A stretch of 64,000 nucleotides of DNA from Mucilaginibacter cryoferens (lineage in GTDB: Bacteria > Bacteroidota > Bacteroidia > Sphingobacteriales > Sphingobacteriaceae). Shown one piece after another: positions 32,734 through 40,482 of this stretch. A program made the position numbers and the translations under genes. The stretch spans positions 62,001-126,000 of the forward strand of contig NZ_JACHCR010000007.1 in assembly GCF_014205845.1 (NCBI RefSeq). The letters are read 5' to 3'. A model generated the notes under the pieces. The model was not told the DNA's origin. It saw only the letters and a program-made list of their open reading frames with translations, and did no database searches. Position 1 is the first letter of the stretch. Each line of letters opens with the position of its first letter.

Positions 32734-34829
32734 TGCGTAAAAAGGCTAAATATATTTTATTGTTGCTGATGTGCCTTGGTGTACAATCAGCTTTTGCGCA
32801 ATACGGGCAAATAAACCATGCAAAGCCGCTCTCTACCCGGGATACGGCCCGTACCGAGAAAAAAGTTACCGATGATGAATTGTTGGATAGCTTGCGCAAA
32901 AAGGAAGACAATAAAAGAGACTCGGTGGTATTTAGCGCCAAGTTTATACGCGTTACTATGGAGCGTTTTTTGAGCGACAGTACCCAAACCTTCGCGCTTG
33001 ATACGGGCCTGTATAATTTCGAAAACAACTATAGTCCGCTGCTCGACCCCAAACATCCGCGCATTAGCCTGGGTTACGACGGGGTATCGCAACGGTCGTT
33101 GCTTTTTGAACCCGACCAAACAATTGGTTTTTCAACGGGGCTGCACGCGTTAGATGTGTACGCCCTAAAGCCCCAGGATATTAAATATTATAATGCCAGG
33201 GTGGCTTTTAGCAACCTATCGCTATTTAATGCTTTCGGCAGTTCGGCCGAGCAGGTGTTTAAAATAATACACACCCAAAATATAAAGCCAAACTGGAATG
33301 TGGGTTTTAACCTCAATTTTAACGGTTCGCGGGGTTTTTACAGCACAAGCAACGTTTTACAGCAAAATGTAAGCGATGTAAACGCGGCATTGTTTACCTG
33401 GTATCAATCAAAAAGCAAACGGTACAACCTGCTGGCCAATGTTATATACAACAATTTAAAGGCACCCGAAACAGGCTCTATCCTAAACGATTCGGTTTAT
33501 ACCAAGCCCAATAGCCTGTTTTTCAAAAACTCGGCGAACGTTCGCCTGCCCTACAGTTACGAAAACTGGGGCGATAAAAGTCTGTACATTAAACAGTTTT
33601 ATTACCTGGGCCGTATTGATAGCCTGAGCAAAGGGAAAGCAAACGCCAAAATATTACCAACCCAAAGGGTAGCCTATACCCTGTTTGCGCAAAGCAGCAA
33701 GTATAACTACCTGCAAACTAACCAGCCCGATACCTACAACGTATTCCCAGATTATTACTACAGCAGTAACCGATCGCGCGATTCGCTGGTAGTTACGCAT
33801 ATTCAAAATGAGTTCTCGTACAGCTTTTATCTGCGCAGTAAATCGGTAAAATTTGTGAAGAACGAGGTTAAACTTGACTTGGGCCTGGTACATGACCTGT
33901 ATAACTATGCCCAATATGTAAGCGATACCACCCTTAACCAATATGGTTATCAGTACCTTCATCAAAACAAGGTTCAAAACAACACATTTCAGGATATTAC
34001 GCTTAAAGCCAAGTTAGGCTATCGCTTTAGCGACCGTATTGGCCTTGATGCCGACTTTAGGCAAATTGCCCAGGGCCGGGATTTTGGCGATTACTATTAT
34101 GGTGCCCGCCTTACCCTGGCTGGTGGTAACAAAGCCGGCAAAATTATCCTGGAAGCTTACTCTCAAAACAGTACTCCGCCCCTTATTTATACCAACTGGA
34201 TAAGCAACCACTATATTTTCCATAACAGTTTTGATAAACAAAAAACTACCAGCGCATCGTTCAACTATATCAATAATCCTTTACAGCTTGATATAAAGGC
34301 CGAATACTTTTTAATAACCGGTTACCTGTACTTTACCGCGCAGCCAGGCGGTATTGATGCTCATCCGGCTCAGTTAAGTAACGATATTAACCTGCTTAAG
34401 GTAAGCATAGGTAAAAACCTTACCTACCATAACCTGCATTTTGATAACTATATTGTTTACCAAAAAACAGATTATCAATCAGTGTTGCGCACGCCAGAGT
34501 TGTATACCTACAGTAATTTGTATGTTAGCAAAACGTTTTTTGATGTACTTAAATCAAACTTTGGGGTAAGTGTAAGGTACAACACGCCTTACGTGGCGCC
34601 ATCATACGCGGTAGGCATCGGTCAGTTTTATAACGGACCAGATATTACCTTCTCATCGTACCCCGTAGCATCGGTATATTTTAAAGCCACACTACAACGC
34701 ACCAACCTGTTCCTGATGTATGATTACGCCAACCAGGGCCTGCAAAGCAGGGGCTATTACACCGTAAACCGCTACCCCCAACAAGATCACCTGCTAAAAT
34801 TTGGCGTAAGCTGGACGTTTTATAATTAA
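32733..34829 (+). CDS. Putative outer-membrane porin (Porin_10 type)
   Basis: 698 residues. Signal peptide MRKKAKYILLLLMCLGVQSA ends at FAQ. A charged periplasmic linker (residues about 30-75, KKVTDDELLDSLRKKEDNKR) precedes a long beta-barrel rich in alternating Tyr, Asn and Phe, ending in the aromatic-terminated LLKFGVSWTFYN, as outer-membrane barrels do. Segments such as LGYDGVSQRSLLFEPDQTIG fit the Bacteroidota putative porin family PF14121. It is the third gene of the lpxK-punA operon, with its ATG in the punA stop. Confidence 0.88.
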   Translation: MRKKAKYILLLLMCLGVQSAFAQYGQINHAKPLSTRDTARTEKKVTDDELLDSLRKKEDNKRDSVVFSAKFIRVTMERFLSDSTQTFALDTGLYNFENNYSPLLDPKHPRISLGYDGVSQRSLLFEPDQTIGFSTGLHALDVYALKPQDIKYYNARVAFSNLSLFNAFGSSAEQVFKIIHTQNIKPNWNVGFNLNFNGSRGFYSTSNVLQQNVSDVNAALFTWYQSKSKRYNLLANVIYNNLKAPETGSILNDSVYTKPNSLFFKNSANVRLPYSYENWGDKSLYIKQFYYLGRIDSLSKGKANAKILPTQRVAYTLFAQSSKYNYLQTNQPDTYNVFPDYYYSSNRSRDSLVVTHIQNEFSYSFYLRSKSVKFVKNEVKLDLGLVHDLYNYAQYVSDTTLNQYGYQYLHQNKVQNNTFQDITLKAKLGYRFSDRIGLDADFRQIAQGRDFGDYYYGARLTLAGGNKAGKIILEAYSQNSTPPLIYTNWISNHYIFHNSFDKQKTTSASFNYINNPLQLDIKAEYFLITGYLYFTAQPGGIDAHPAQLSNDINLLKVSIGKNLTYHNLHFDNYIVYQKTDYQSVLRTPELYTYSNLYVSKTFFDVLKSNFGVSVRYNTPYVAPSYAVGIGQFYNGPDITFSSYPVASVYFKATLQRTNLFLMYDYANQGLQSRGYYTVNRYPQQDHLLKFGVSWTFYN

Positions 34830-35007
34830 TTGGGTTGCGGGTTGCCGGGGTCGGGTTGCCTGTTGTCAGTTTCGCAATTGTAAAAAATCACACTTGCCAG
34901 TCAGGATAATTATATCCGCCCCCCCTAACCAGAACCTCGCAACAAACTGCCTAAACTTGCCAAGTAATTATACCCGATCCAGGAAACCCGAAACCCGCAC
35001 CCGATCA
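34830..35007. repeat. Word-type inverted repeat between convergent genes
   Basis: The left arm (34830-34860) is built on gggttgcgggttgccgggg and the right arm (34977-35007) on cccgaaacccgcacccg. The arms reach the stop codons on both sides. Confidence 0.7.
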
Positions 35008-36306
35008 AGTTTTCTGTTTCTTCTTCCTCGCTGCCGGGAACAATACGTTATTTAAGATCAGCCTGTAGCCTGCCGAATTGGGGTGCAGTTTCAGGTCTGT
35101 TGGCGGGTCGCCTACGGCGTGTTGATAGTCTTCGGGATCGTGGCCGCCGTAGAAGGTCCATTGGCCTTTGCCGTATTCGCCGTGGATGTAGCGGGCCTCG
35201 TTTCCGGTTTTCATTTCGCCCATAATGGTAACGCCGGGCTTTAGCATGTTTTTGTTATAGGCGGTAGTTAAACCCATAAAGCCTTTTATAACCTTATCAT
35301 GATCCTGGGTGAGCATACTGGGTACCACATCCCATTTGGCCGAAAAATCAAACAGTGTAAAAAAATCGCGCGAGCGTTCTACCTGCCGGGTAGTAGTTAC
35401 ATCAATATTGCTAAACTGGTGCGATACGGGGTTCATATCCAGCGTAAAGTTCTGAAATGCGAACGTTTGGGTAAAATCAAGCTTCGATTGAGCGTCCGGG
35501 TCGGCGGCATCGCCATCAAACATTCGTTCGCAAATATCTGTATTTGCCGATGCCAGGGCAATATCAAACGTATCGGTACCAGAGCACATGGCAAACAAAA
35601 AGCCCCCACCGGCACAAAAGTCGCGGATGTTTTTGGCTACGGCCAGTTTCATTTGCGATACCTTTTTGAAGCCCAGTTTGTGTGCCAGCGCCTCCTGCCC
35701 TTTTACATCATCGTTATACCATTGCGCAAAACGGAAAGCGCCGTAAAACTTGCTGTACTGACCAGTAAAATCCTCGTGGTGCAGGTGCAGCCAATCGTAC
35801 TTAGGCAAATCGCCTTTAATCACTTCCTCATCATAAACCACATCGTAAGGGATCTCGGCATATTTTAAAACCAGCGTTACGGCATCATCCCAGGGCAGTT
35901 TATTTTTTGGCGAATAAACAGCCATCTTGGGTGCCTTCTCCAACTTTACCATGTCCATATTTACCGATGGATCACTTACCTCTGCAACAATCTGATCCAC
36001 CTTGGCATCGGCCAGCACCTGGTAGCTTACCCCCCTAATTTTGCACTCCTCCTCCATCTTTTGGTTATACTTCATCATAAAACTACCGCCACGGTAGTTA
36101 AGCAGCCAATCAACTTCCTCGCCGTTTTTTAAAGCGAGGAAAGCGATACCATACGATTTAAGGTGATCCTTTTGCTCATCATCCATAGGAATAAGAATAG
36201 AGGCAGCCCTTGTTAAGATAGGTAAAAGGGTAAAGGCAAAAAGTAACAAAACAGGTGAAAGGCGAAAGGTGAAAGGTGAAAGGTATTTATGCTGATGTTT
36301 AATCAC
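35005..36306 (-). CDS. Conserved exported protein with glutamine-amidotransferase-like core
   Basis: 433 residues. N-terminal signal (FRLSPVLLLFAFTLLPILTRA) and mature start ASILIPMDDEQKDHLKSYGIA. The central CAGGGFLFAMCSGTDTFDIAL resembles the nucleophile-elbow region of class I GATase-like folds. The C-terminal half is RYIHGEYGKGQWTFYGGHDPEDY. Such proteins in Bacteroidota are often labelled asparagine synthetase B, which the sequence does not support. The first 25 codons are written by a low-complexity repeat also present at 36418-36475, so the signal peptide seems to have been recruited from it. Confidence 0.75.
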   Translation of the reverse strand: MIKHQHKYLSPFTFRLSPVLLLFAFTLLPILTRAASILIPMDDEQKDHLKSYGIAFLALKNGEEVDWLLNYRGGSFMMKYNQKMEEECKIRGVSYQVLADAKVDQIVAEVSDPSVNMDMVKLEKAPKMAVYSPKNKLPWDDAVTLVLKYAEIPYDVVYDEEVIKGDLPKYDWLHLHHEDFTGQYSKFYGAFRFAQWYNDDVKGQEALAHKLGFKKVSQMKLAVAKNIRDFCAGGGFLFAMCSGTDTFDIALASANTDICERMFDGDAADPDAQSKLDFTQTFAFQNFTLDMNPVSHQFSNIDVTTTRQVERSRDFFTLFDFSAKWDVVPSMLTQDHDKVIKGFMGLTTAYNKNMLKPGVTIMGEMKTGNEARYIHGEYGKGQWTFYGGHDPEDYQHAVGDPPTDLKLHPNSAGYRLILNNVLFPAARKKKQKT

Positions 36307-36475
36307 TATTCGAAATTATTTAGATGATGTGGATTATCAAATGTAACGAATAAACAGGGAATGTATTACGATATGATTTCCATCTTTTATCCTTGAGATT
36401 TTAGCTTTTAATCGCATTACCCTTTACCTTTCGCCTTTAACCTTTTGCCTCTAAAATCCTTTTCCCTTTCACCTC
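36221..36475. repeat. Word-type inverted repeat in a divergent promoter region
   Basis: 36221-36285 (words ggtgaaaggcgaaaggtg) and 36418-36475 (words ccctttacctttcgccttta) are reverse-complement relatives. The left arm lies inside the coding start of the 35005-36306 gene. Confidence 0.85.
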
Positions 36476-36482
36476 AAATCAT

Positions 36483-36490
36483 TACCTTTG
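36483..36490 (+). promoter_or_regulatory. -7 promoter element of the PPIase gene
   Basis: TACCTTTG matches TAnnTTTG exactly, 27 bp before the ATG at 36517. No TTG is seen at the usual -33 distance, so the assignment is moderate. Confidence 0.45.
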
Positions 36491-36516
36491 CCAACTGTTT
36501 TTAAAAAAACAAAGAA

Positions 36517-36954
36517 ATGAGCAAAGCAATAATCAAAACTGAAAAAGGCGACATGACCGTAGAATTTTACGACAATGATGCCCCAAATACCGTAGCTAAC
36601 TTCAAAAAATTAGCCAAATCAAACTTTTATGATAACGTTATATTTCACCGCGTTATCCCTAACTTTATGGTACAAGGCGGCGATCCAACCGGTACAGGTG
36701 CTGGTGGCGCAGGCTACAAAATTGATTGCGAATTAACCGGCGAAAATCAATACCACGATCGTGGTGTGTTGTCAATGGCTCACGCAGGTCGTAACACCGG
36801 CAGCTCACAATTCTTTATTTGCCATAGCCGTGCAAATACCGCTCACTTAGATCGTAACCACACTGTGTTTGGTAAAGTTATCGAAAACGTTGATGTAGTT
36901 GACGCAATTCGCCAGGGCGATAAAATTTTAACAATCGAAGTAATAGAAGATTAA
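36517..36954 (+). CDS. Cyclophilin-type peptidyl-prolyl isomerase
   Basis: 145 residues, cytoplasmic (no signal). It accelerates proline cis-trans isomerisation in protein folding. Cyclophilin landmarks: VANFKKLAKSNFYDNVIFHR with the catalytic Arg in FHRVIPNFMVQGGDPTGTG, then GRNTGSSQFFICHS, and LDRNHTVFGKVIENVDVVD. It is followed by a word-type inverted repeat and the DUF5606 gene 85 bp downstream. Confidence 0.96.
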   Translation: MSKAIIKTEKGDMTVEFYDNDAPNTVANFKKLAKSNFYDNVIFHRVIPNFMVQGGDPTGTGAGGAGYKIDCELTGENQYHDRGVLSMAHAGRNTGSSQFFICHSRANTAHLDRNHTVFGKVIENVDVVDAIRQGDKILTIEVIED

Positions 36955-36956
36955 GT

Positions 36957-37034
36957 TATTGGTTGATTAGGTGAGTGGTTGATTAGGTTTTAATTAACTC
37001 AACCACTCACCTGGTCAACCTGATCAACCAATAA
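36957..37034. repeat. Word-type inverted repeat between co-directional genes
   Basis: The left arm ttattggttgattaggtgag (from 36957) mirrors the right arm, which ends at 37034 with tgatcaaccaataa. The unit ggttgatcagg is iterated. It starts 2 bp after the PPIase stop and ends 5 bp before the next ATG. Confidence 0.85.
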
Positions 37035-37039
37035 AACAA

Positions 37040-37555
37040 ATGAATTTACAAGGAATTGTAGCCGTATCGGGCAAACCGGGTTTATGGCGGGCTTTGGCAC
37101 AAAACAAAACCGGTTATGTACTGGAGAGTCTTGATGCTCAAAAAAACAAGCTGGTAGCCAACCTTTCAACAGCTAAATTAGCTGCGCTGAGCGAGATCAC
37201 CATTTTTGGTGTAGATGACGACATTAGGTTAACAGACGTTTTTGAGCAAATGAAAGCTGCTGCAAACGTTCCGGATGCCAAAGCCGATGGCAAAAAAATG
37301 CGCGCCTTCTTTTACGAAGTAGCACCAGAGCACGACGAGGAGAAAGTATACGCCTCGGATATGAAAAAGATCCTTACCTGGTTCCATCTACTTAAAGAGT
37401 TACCGTTGTTTAACGAGGCCGATCCAACCCAGGCACCTGCGCCAGAAGCACCTGTTGCCGAAGAACCTGTTGTTGAAACTGTTGCTGCAGAAGCCGAGCC
37501 GGTTGCCGAAGTTCCAAAAGCAAAAGCCAAAAAAGCACCTGCTAAAAAAGCATAA
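37040..37555 (+). CDS. DUF5606-domain protein
   Basis: 171 residues. The conserved part (1-130) begins MNLQGIVAVSGKPGLWRALA and includes LSEITIFGVDDDIRLTDVFE and DMKKILTWFHLL, a pattern I know from the Bacteroidota-specific DUF5606 family. The function is unknown. The C-terminus (about 131-171) is a low-complexity Ala/Pro/Glu run that ends in a Lys/Ala-rich KAKAKKAPAKKA, suggesting contact with nucleic acid or ribosomes. A terminator follows. Confidence 0.88.
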   Translation: MNLQGIVAVSGKPGLWRALAQNKTGYVLESLDAQKNKLVANLSTAKLAALSEITIFGVDDDIRLTDVFEQMKAAANVPDAKADGKKMRAFFYEVAPEHDEEKVYASDMKKILTWFHLLKELPLFNEADPTQAPAPEAPVAEEPVVETVAAEAEPVAEVPKAKAKKAPAKKA

Positions 37556-37574
37556 GTATTTTACTACAAAGTAC

Positions 37575-37603
37575 AAAAGCCCTGGTTTGCCGGGGCTTTT
37601 CTT
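37575..37603 (+). terminator. Rho-independent terminator
   Basis: Arms aaaagccc and ggggctttt, about 20 bp after the DUF5606 stop. Confidence 0.85.
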
Positions 37604-37645
37604 ATTAGTTCTATTTTATAGTGTTGTTAGTGTTGTCATTGACAC

Positions 37646-38056
37646 CTACGCTTCCACAGCATCATAAACGATAACCTTTTCCCAAAGATGGCTGCAGTTT
37701 TTAATAAACTCCAGGTGGATGGGGTGAGTTTGGTAAGTAGCCTGCCCTGCAAGATCGCTGAAGAACATCAGTTCGGATACTGCCCAGCTGTTATCCACAA
37801 CATCGCGTTTTTCGGTACTGGCTACTACACCAACACGCAGTTTGCGTACGGTCTCTATTTTTGATAGGGTTTTAACACCGGCAACCAGCTTATCCCGGTC
37901 TTCAACCGAGCCCGGGTTTTTAAGCCAGAAAAACACGTGATGTATTACCGGCCATTCTTCTTTTACATGTGCCATTGGCATTGCTGATGCGGCAACCGCC
38001 CCTGCAGCTACAGTAACGGTTGTGGTTATAAATTTTCTTCTGTTAGAGGTGCTCAT
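37646..38056 (-). CDS. Dabb (stress-responsive A/B barrel) protein, exported
   Basis: 136 residues. Tat-like signal: [20 protein letters not shown] followed by AMPMA. The mature domain has the Dabb pattern [20 protein letters not shown] (strand with His-x-x-x-Phe), then [20 protein letters not shown] and [19 protein letters not shown], about 100 residues, the usual size. Dabb domains dimerise into an alpha+beta barrel; the role is unknown. It is convergent with the DUF5606 gene. Confidence 0.88.
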   Translation of the reverse strand: MSTSNRRKFITTTVTVAAGAVAASAMPMAHVKEEWPVIHHVFFWLKNPGSVEDRDKLVAGVKTLSKIETVRKLRVGVVASTEKRDVVDNSWAVSELMFFSDLAGQATYQTHPIHLEFIKNCSHLWEKVIVYDAVEA

Positions 38057-38102
38057 GATAGGTTATATAATGAGCGTTAAAATAGGAAAATTAAATTCAT
38101 CA

Positions 38103-38384
38103 TCATCCAAACAAATAAAGAAAACCCATGAATATAAAAGGCAACATATTCAAAAGAACCACTAAGCCTATATTCTGCTTTTCAGGCTCCCTTTTAGAGT
38201 ACCTCGATACAAACACAATAAAAATCAGATAATAAATAACTAAAATGGCTGCGATAGCACCAATCCCAAATATACCCAGGCCCACGTTACGAGTACCAAT
38301 AATGTATGCTGGCCATGCAACACTTACAAGCAATTCCAACATTGAAATAACAGAAATAATATTTAAAGCCTTGGTTTTGTTCAT
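38103..38384 (-). CDS. Small integral membrane protein, three helices
   Basis: 93 residues with three hydrophobic segments: ISVISMLELLVSVAWPAYII, IFGIGAIAAILVIYYLIFIV and VVLLNMLPFIFMGFLYLFG. A polar SRYSKREPEKQN loop separates the last two. No family recognised. It lies 15 bp from the next gene on the same strand, so the two may be co-transcribed. Confidence 0.65.
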   Translation of the reverse strand: MNKTKALNIISVISMLELLVSVAWPAYIIGTRNVGLGIFGIGAIAAILVIYYLIFIVFVSRYSKREPEKQNIGLVVLLNMLPFIFMGFLYLFG

Positions 38385-38399
38385 AAGGTGATAAGTATG

Positions 38400-38873
38400 T
38401 TAAGCATTGATATGAAGTGCGACTTCATCCATATTATTGAGCAATGCATCCTTCATAAAAGCTATTCTCTTTGCTAAAAGATTCGCTAACTCAATTTTGG
38501 GCTCTGCATCAAAAGGATAACAATCCTCAACCGATTTCCGCGCTCTAACATTAACAATCCAATCCGCGGCTAATTTTATATAATCTTCCACAACTTCAAC
38601 CGTTGATTTGGTGCCGTAAATATCCAGATACATCGAAGGGATATCGCCAACTATAATCCATAGAAAACGATCCCCGGCACTTTGCGTATTTTCTATTTCA
38701 AAGAGAAAAATAGAAAATATTTCGCCAAGGTTATAATAAAGAAAACAATCTTTTATTTCGGCACACCATTTAAAGCCGAGTAAATAATCTTCGGCTTTTC
38801 TATGAGCAGCATCTAATTCTGAATAAAAATCAACTTCTGGGTGGATATTTTTAAAGTTGATAGGGTAAGACAT
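38400..38873 (-). CDS. Cytoplasmic protein of unknown function
   Basis: 157 residues, no signal or membrane helix. Mixed alpha/beta: YLLGFKWCAEIKDCFLYYNL, then EIFSIFLFEIENTQSAGD, FLWIIVGDIPSMYLDIYGTK and a final helical part (NLLAKRIAFMKDALLNNMDE). I recall similar small proteins with an LW-hydrophobic-VGDLP motif in Bacteroidota but cannot name the family. It is encoded between a small membrane protein and a cation exporter, all on the minus strand. Confidence 0.7.
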   Translation of the reverse strand: MSYPINFKNIHPEVDFYSELDAAHRKAEDYLLGFKWCAEIKDCFLYYNLGEIFSIFLFEIENTQSAGDRFLWIIVGDIPSMYLDIYGTKSTVEVVEDYIKLAADWIVNVRARKSVEDCYPFDAEPKIELANLLAKRIAFMKDALLNNMDEVALHINA

Positions 38874-38888
38874 AGCTTCTACTACTAC

Positions 38889-39818
38889 CTACGCGCAATC
38901 TACCTGCTTACACTTCTCATCTGCAAATTCGGGCTCAAAGGTACTATGGTTAATCTCCATGTGTTCCAGTCGATGGCGCAGATCGTGTTTAATGGCATCA
39001 AAATCGGCTATAGCTTCGGGTTTTATTACCAGGTGAGCGGTTAAGGCATTTTCGGTGGTGCTAAGCGCCCATACGTGCATGTGGTGCACATCAACAACGC
39101 CTTTGCCTTTCATCAGCTCGGCTTTAATTTTTTCGAGGTCCATTTCGGCAGGTACACCGTCCATTTCCAGGCGCAGACTATCTTTTAAAAGGCTCCAGGT
39201 GCCACGTAATATCACAACGGCAATAATAATACTCACTACGCTATCTATCCAGTAAATTTTGGTAAAATAGATGATAACGCCCGATATTACTACACCAAAA
39301 GATACAATAGCATCAACAGCCATGTGCAGGTAAGCACCTTTTACGTTAAGGTCGGTATCTTTATCTTTTACAAACAACCAGGCAGTAAAGCCGTTAATAC
39401 CAATACCTATAAAAGCCACCCAGGCCATGGTACCTCCCGAAACAATTTCGGGGTTCATGAAACGCATAATGGCTTCGTAAACAATAAATCCGACCGCAAC
39501 AAAAAGAATCACCGCGTTAAAAAAGGATACTATAATGGTCGACCGTTTATAGCCGTATGTATATTTACTATTGGCGCTTACTTTAGTCAGTTTAAAAGCC
39601 AGTAAAGCCAAAGCCAACGAGGCAACATCGCTCAGGTTATGCCCGGCATCGGTTAATAATGATAAAGAGTGAGTGAAAAAACCGGCCAGGGCCTCAACAA
39701 CCACAAATATCGAGTTTAAAATAATCCCGATAATGAACGCGGTGTTCAAATGATCTAATTTAGGCGCATGATCATGATGATGATGCCCGCCGTGCGAATG
39801 TGAATGATCGTGACCCAT
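38889..39818 (-). CDS. Cation diffusion facilitator (zinc/divalent metal exporter)
   Basis: 309 residues, inner membrane. The N-terminus is a metal-binding His-rich tail (MGHDHSHSHGGHHHHDHAPK). Six membrane helices follow (about 28-215), with the transport-site motifs LLTDAGHNLSDV (His and Asp of helix II) and HMAVDAIVSFGVV (His and Asp of helix V). The cytoplasmic C-terminal domain (about 220-300) ends with a Cys pair (CKQVDCA). It is CzcD/ZitB-like and probably exports Zn2+. A -7-like CAAAGGTA complement lies at 39823-39830, immediately before the start. Confidence 0.94.
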   Translation of the reverse strand: MGHDHSHSHGGHHHHDHAPKLDHLNTAFIIGIILNSIFVVVEALAGFFTHSLSLLTDAGHNLSDVASLALALLAFKLTKVSANSKYTYGYKRSTIIVSFFNAVILFVAVGFIVYEAIMRFMNPEIVSGGTMAWVAFIGIGINGFTAWLFVKDKDTDLNVKGAYLHMAVDAIVSFGVVISGVIIYFTKIYWIDSVVSIIIAVVILRGTWSLLKDSLRLEMDGVPAEMDLEKIKAELMKGKGVVDVHHMHVWALSTTENALTAHLVIKPEAIADFDAIKHDLRHRLEHMEINHSTFEPEFADEKCKQVDCA

Positions 39819-39836
39819 GGCGCAAAGGTAGGGGAA

Positions 39837-39940
39837 TAATTTGAAGATGTGTTAATTTGAAGATTTGAAAATGACCCACTTAATCATAAATTCATTTCTG
39901 TAGCCATTGCCCATCTTCAAATTAACACATCTTCAAATTA
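39837..39940. repeat. Perfect 28-bp inverted repeat (word type)
   Basis: 39837-39864 (taatttgaagatgtgttaat and on) is the exact reverse complement of 39913-39940, with 48 bp between. The right arm ends one base before the rlmH stop codon. The left arm lies 18 bp before the CDF start. Confidence 0.95.
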
Positions 39941-39941
39941 G

Positions 39942-40415
39942 TCACTCGTGATGATATGGCTCACCTTTCATTATGGTGTAAGCCCGGTATAACTGTTCTA
40001 CAAAAAACAGGCGCACCATCTGGTGCGAAAACGTCATTCTCGATAGCGAGATCTTATCATTAGCACGTTGATATACCGATGTATCAAACCCATAAGGGCC
40101 GCCAATAATAAAGATAAGGTTTGCCGATGTACTGATCTCTTTTTTGTTGATATACGCCGCAAACTGGGTAGATGTATATTCGCTGCCTTTCTCATCCATC
40201 AAAATAACAAAATCCAGCGGGGTTATTTTTTTAAGGATCAACTCGGCCTCTTTTGATTTTTGCTGATCGGCGGTAAGTGCTTTGGTATTTTTCAGCTCGT
40301 TGATCTCAACCAATTCCAGTTTGGTGTAATGCTTCAGGCGCTTTACATATTTATCTATGCCCTCTTTTAGGTAAGCATCCTCTGTTTTGCCAACGGTTAA
40401 AAATGTGATCTTCAT
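39942..40415 (-). CDS. rlmH: 23S rRNA pseudouridine-1915 N3-methyltransferase
   Basis: 157 residues, SPOUT methyltransferase. It methylates pseudouridine 1915 of 23S rRNA on the 70S ribosome using SAM. The knotted SAM site is visible at the C-terminal end: FIIGGPYGFDTSVYQRANDK, then LSRMTFSHQMVRLFFVEQLY and the terminal GEPYHHE typical of RlmH. The length is normal. It is divergent from the MutS-like gene. Confidence 0.97.
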   Translation of the reverse strand: MKITFLTVGKTEDAYLKEGIDKYVKRLKHYTKLELVEINELKNTKALTADQQKSKEAELILKKITPLDFVILMDEKGSEYTSTQFAAYINKKEISTSANLIFIIGGPYGFDTSVYQRANDKISLSRMTFSHQMVRLFFVEQLYRAYTIMKGEPYHHE

Positions 40416-40482
40416 ATCTGAAACAAATAAACGTTTATTTAAAATATATGTGTTTATTTAGCCCAAATTTTTGTTACAAAAA

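Noticed and set aside
35005..36306. Asparagine synthetase B label
   Set aside because: No N-terminal Cys nucleophile, no AsnB ATP-pyrophosphatase motif and an export signal; I kept a descriptive name.
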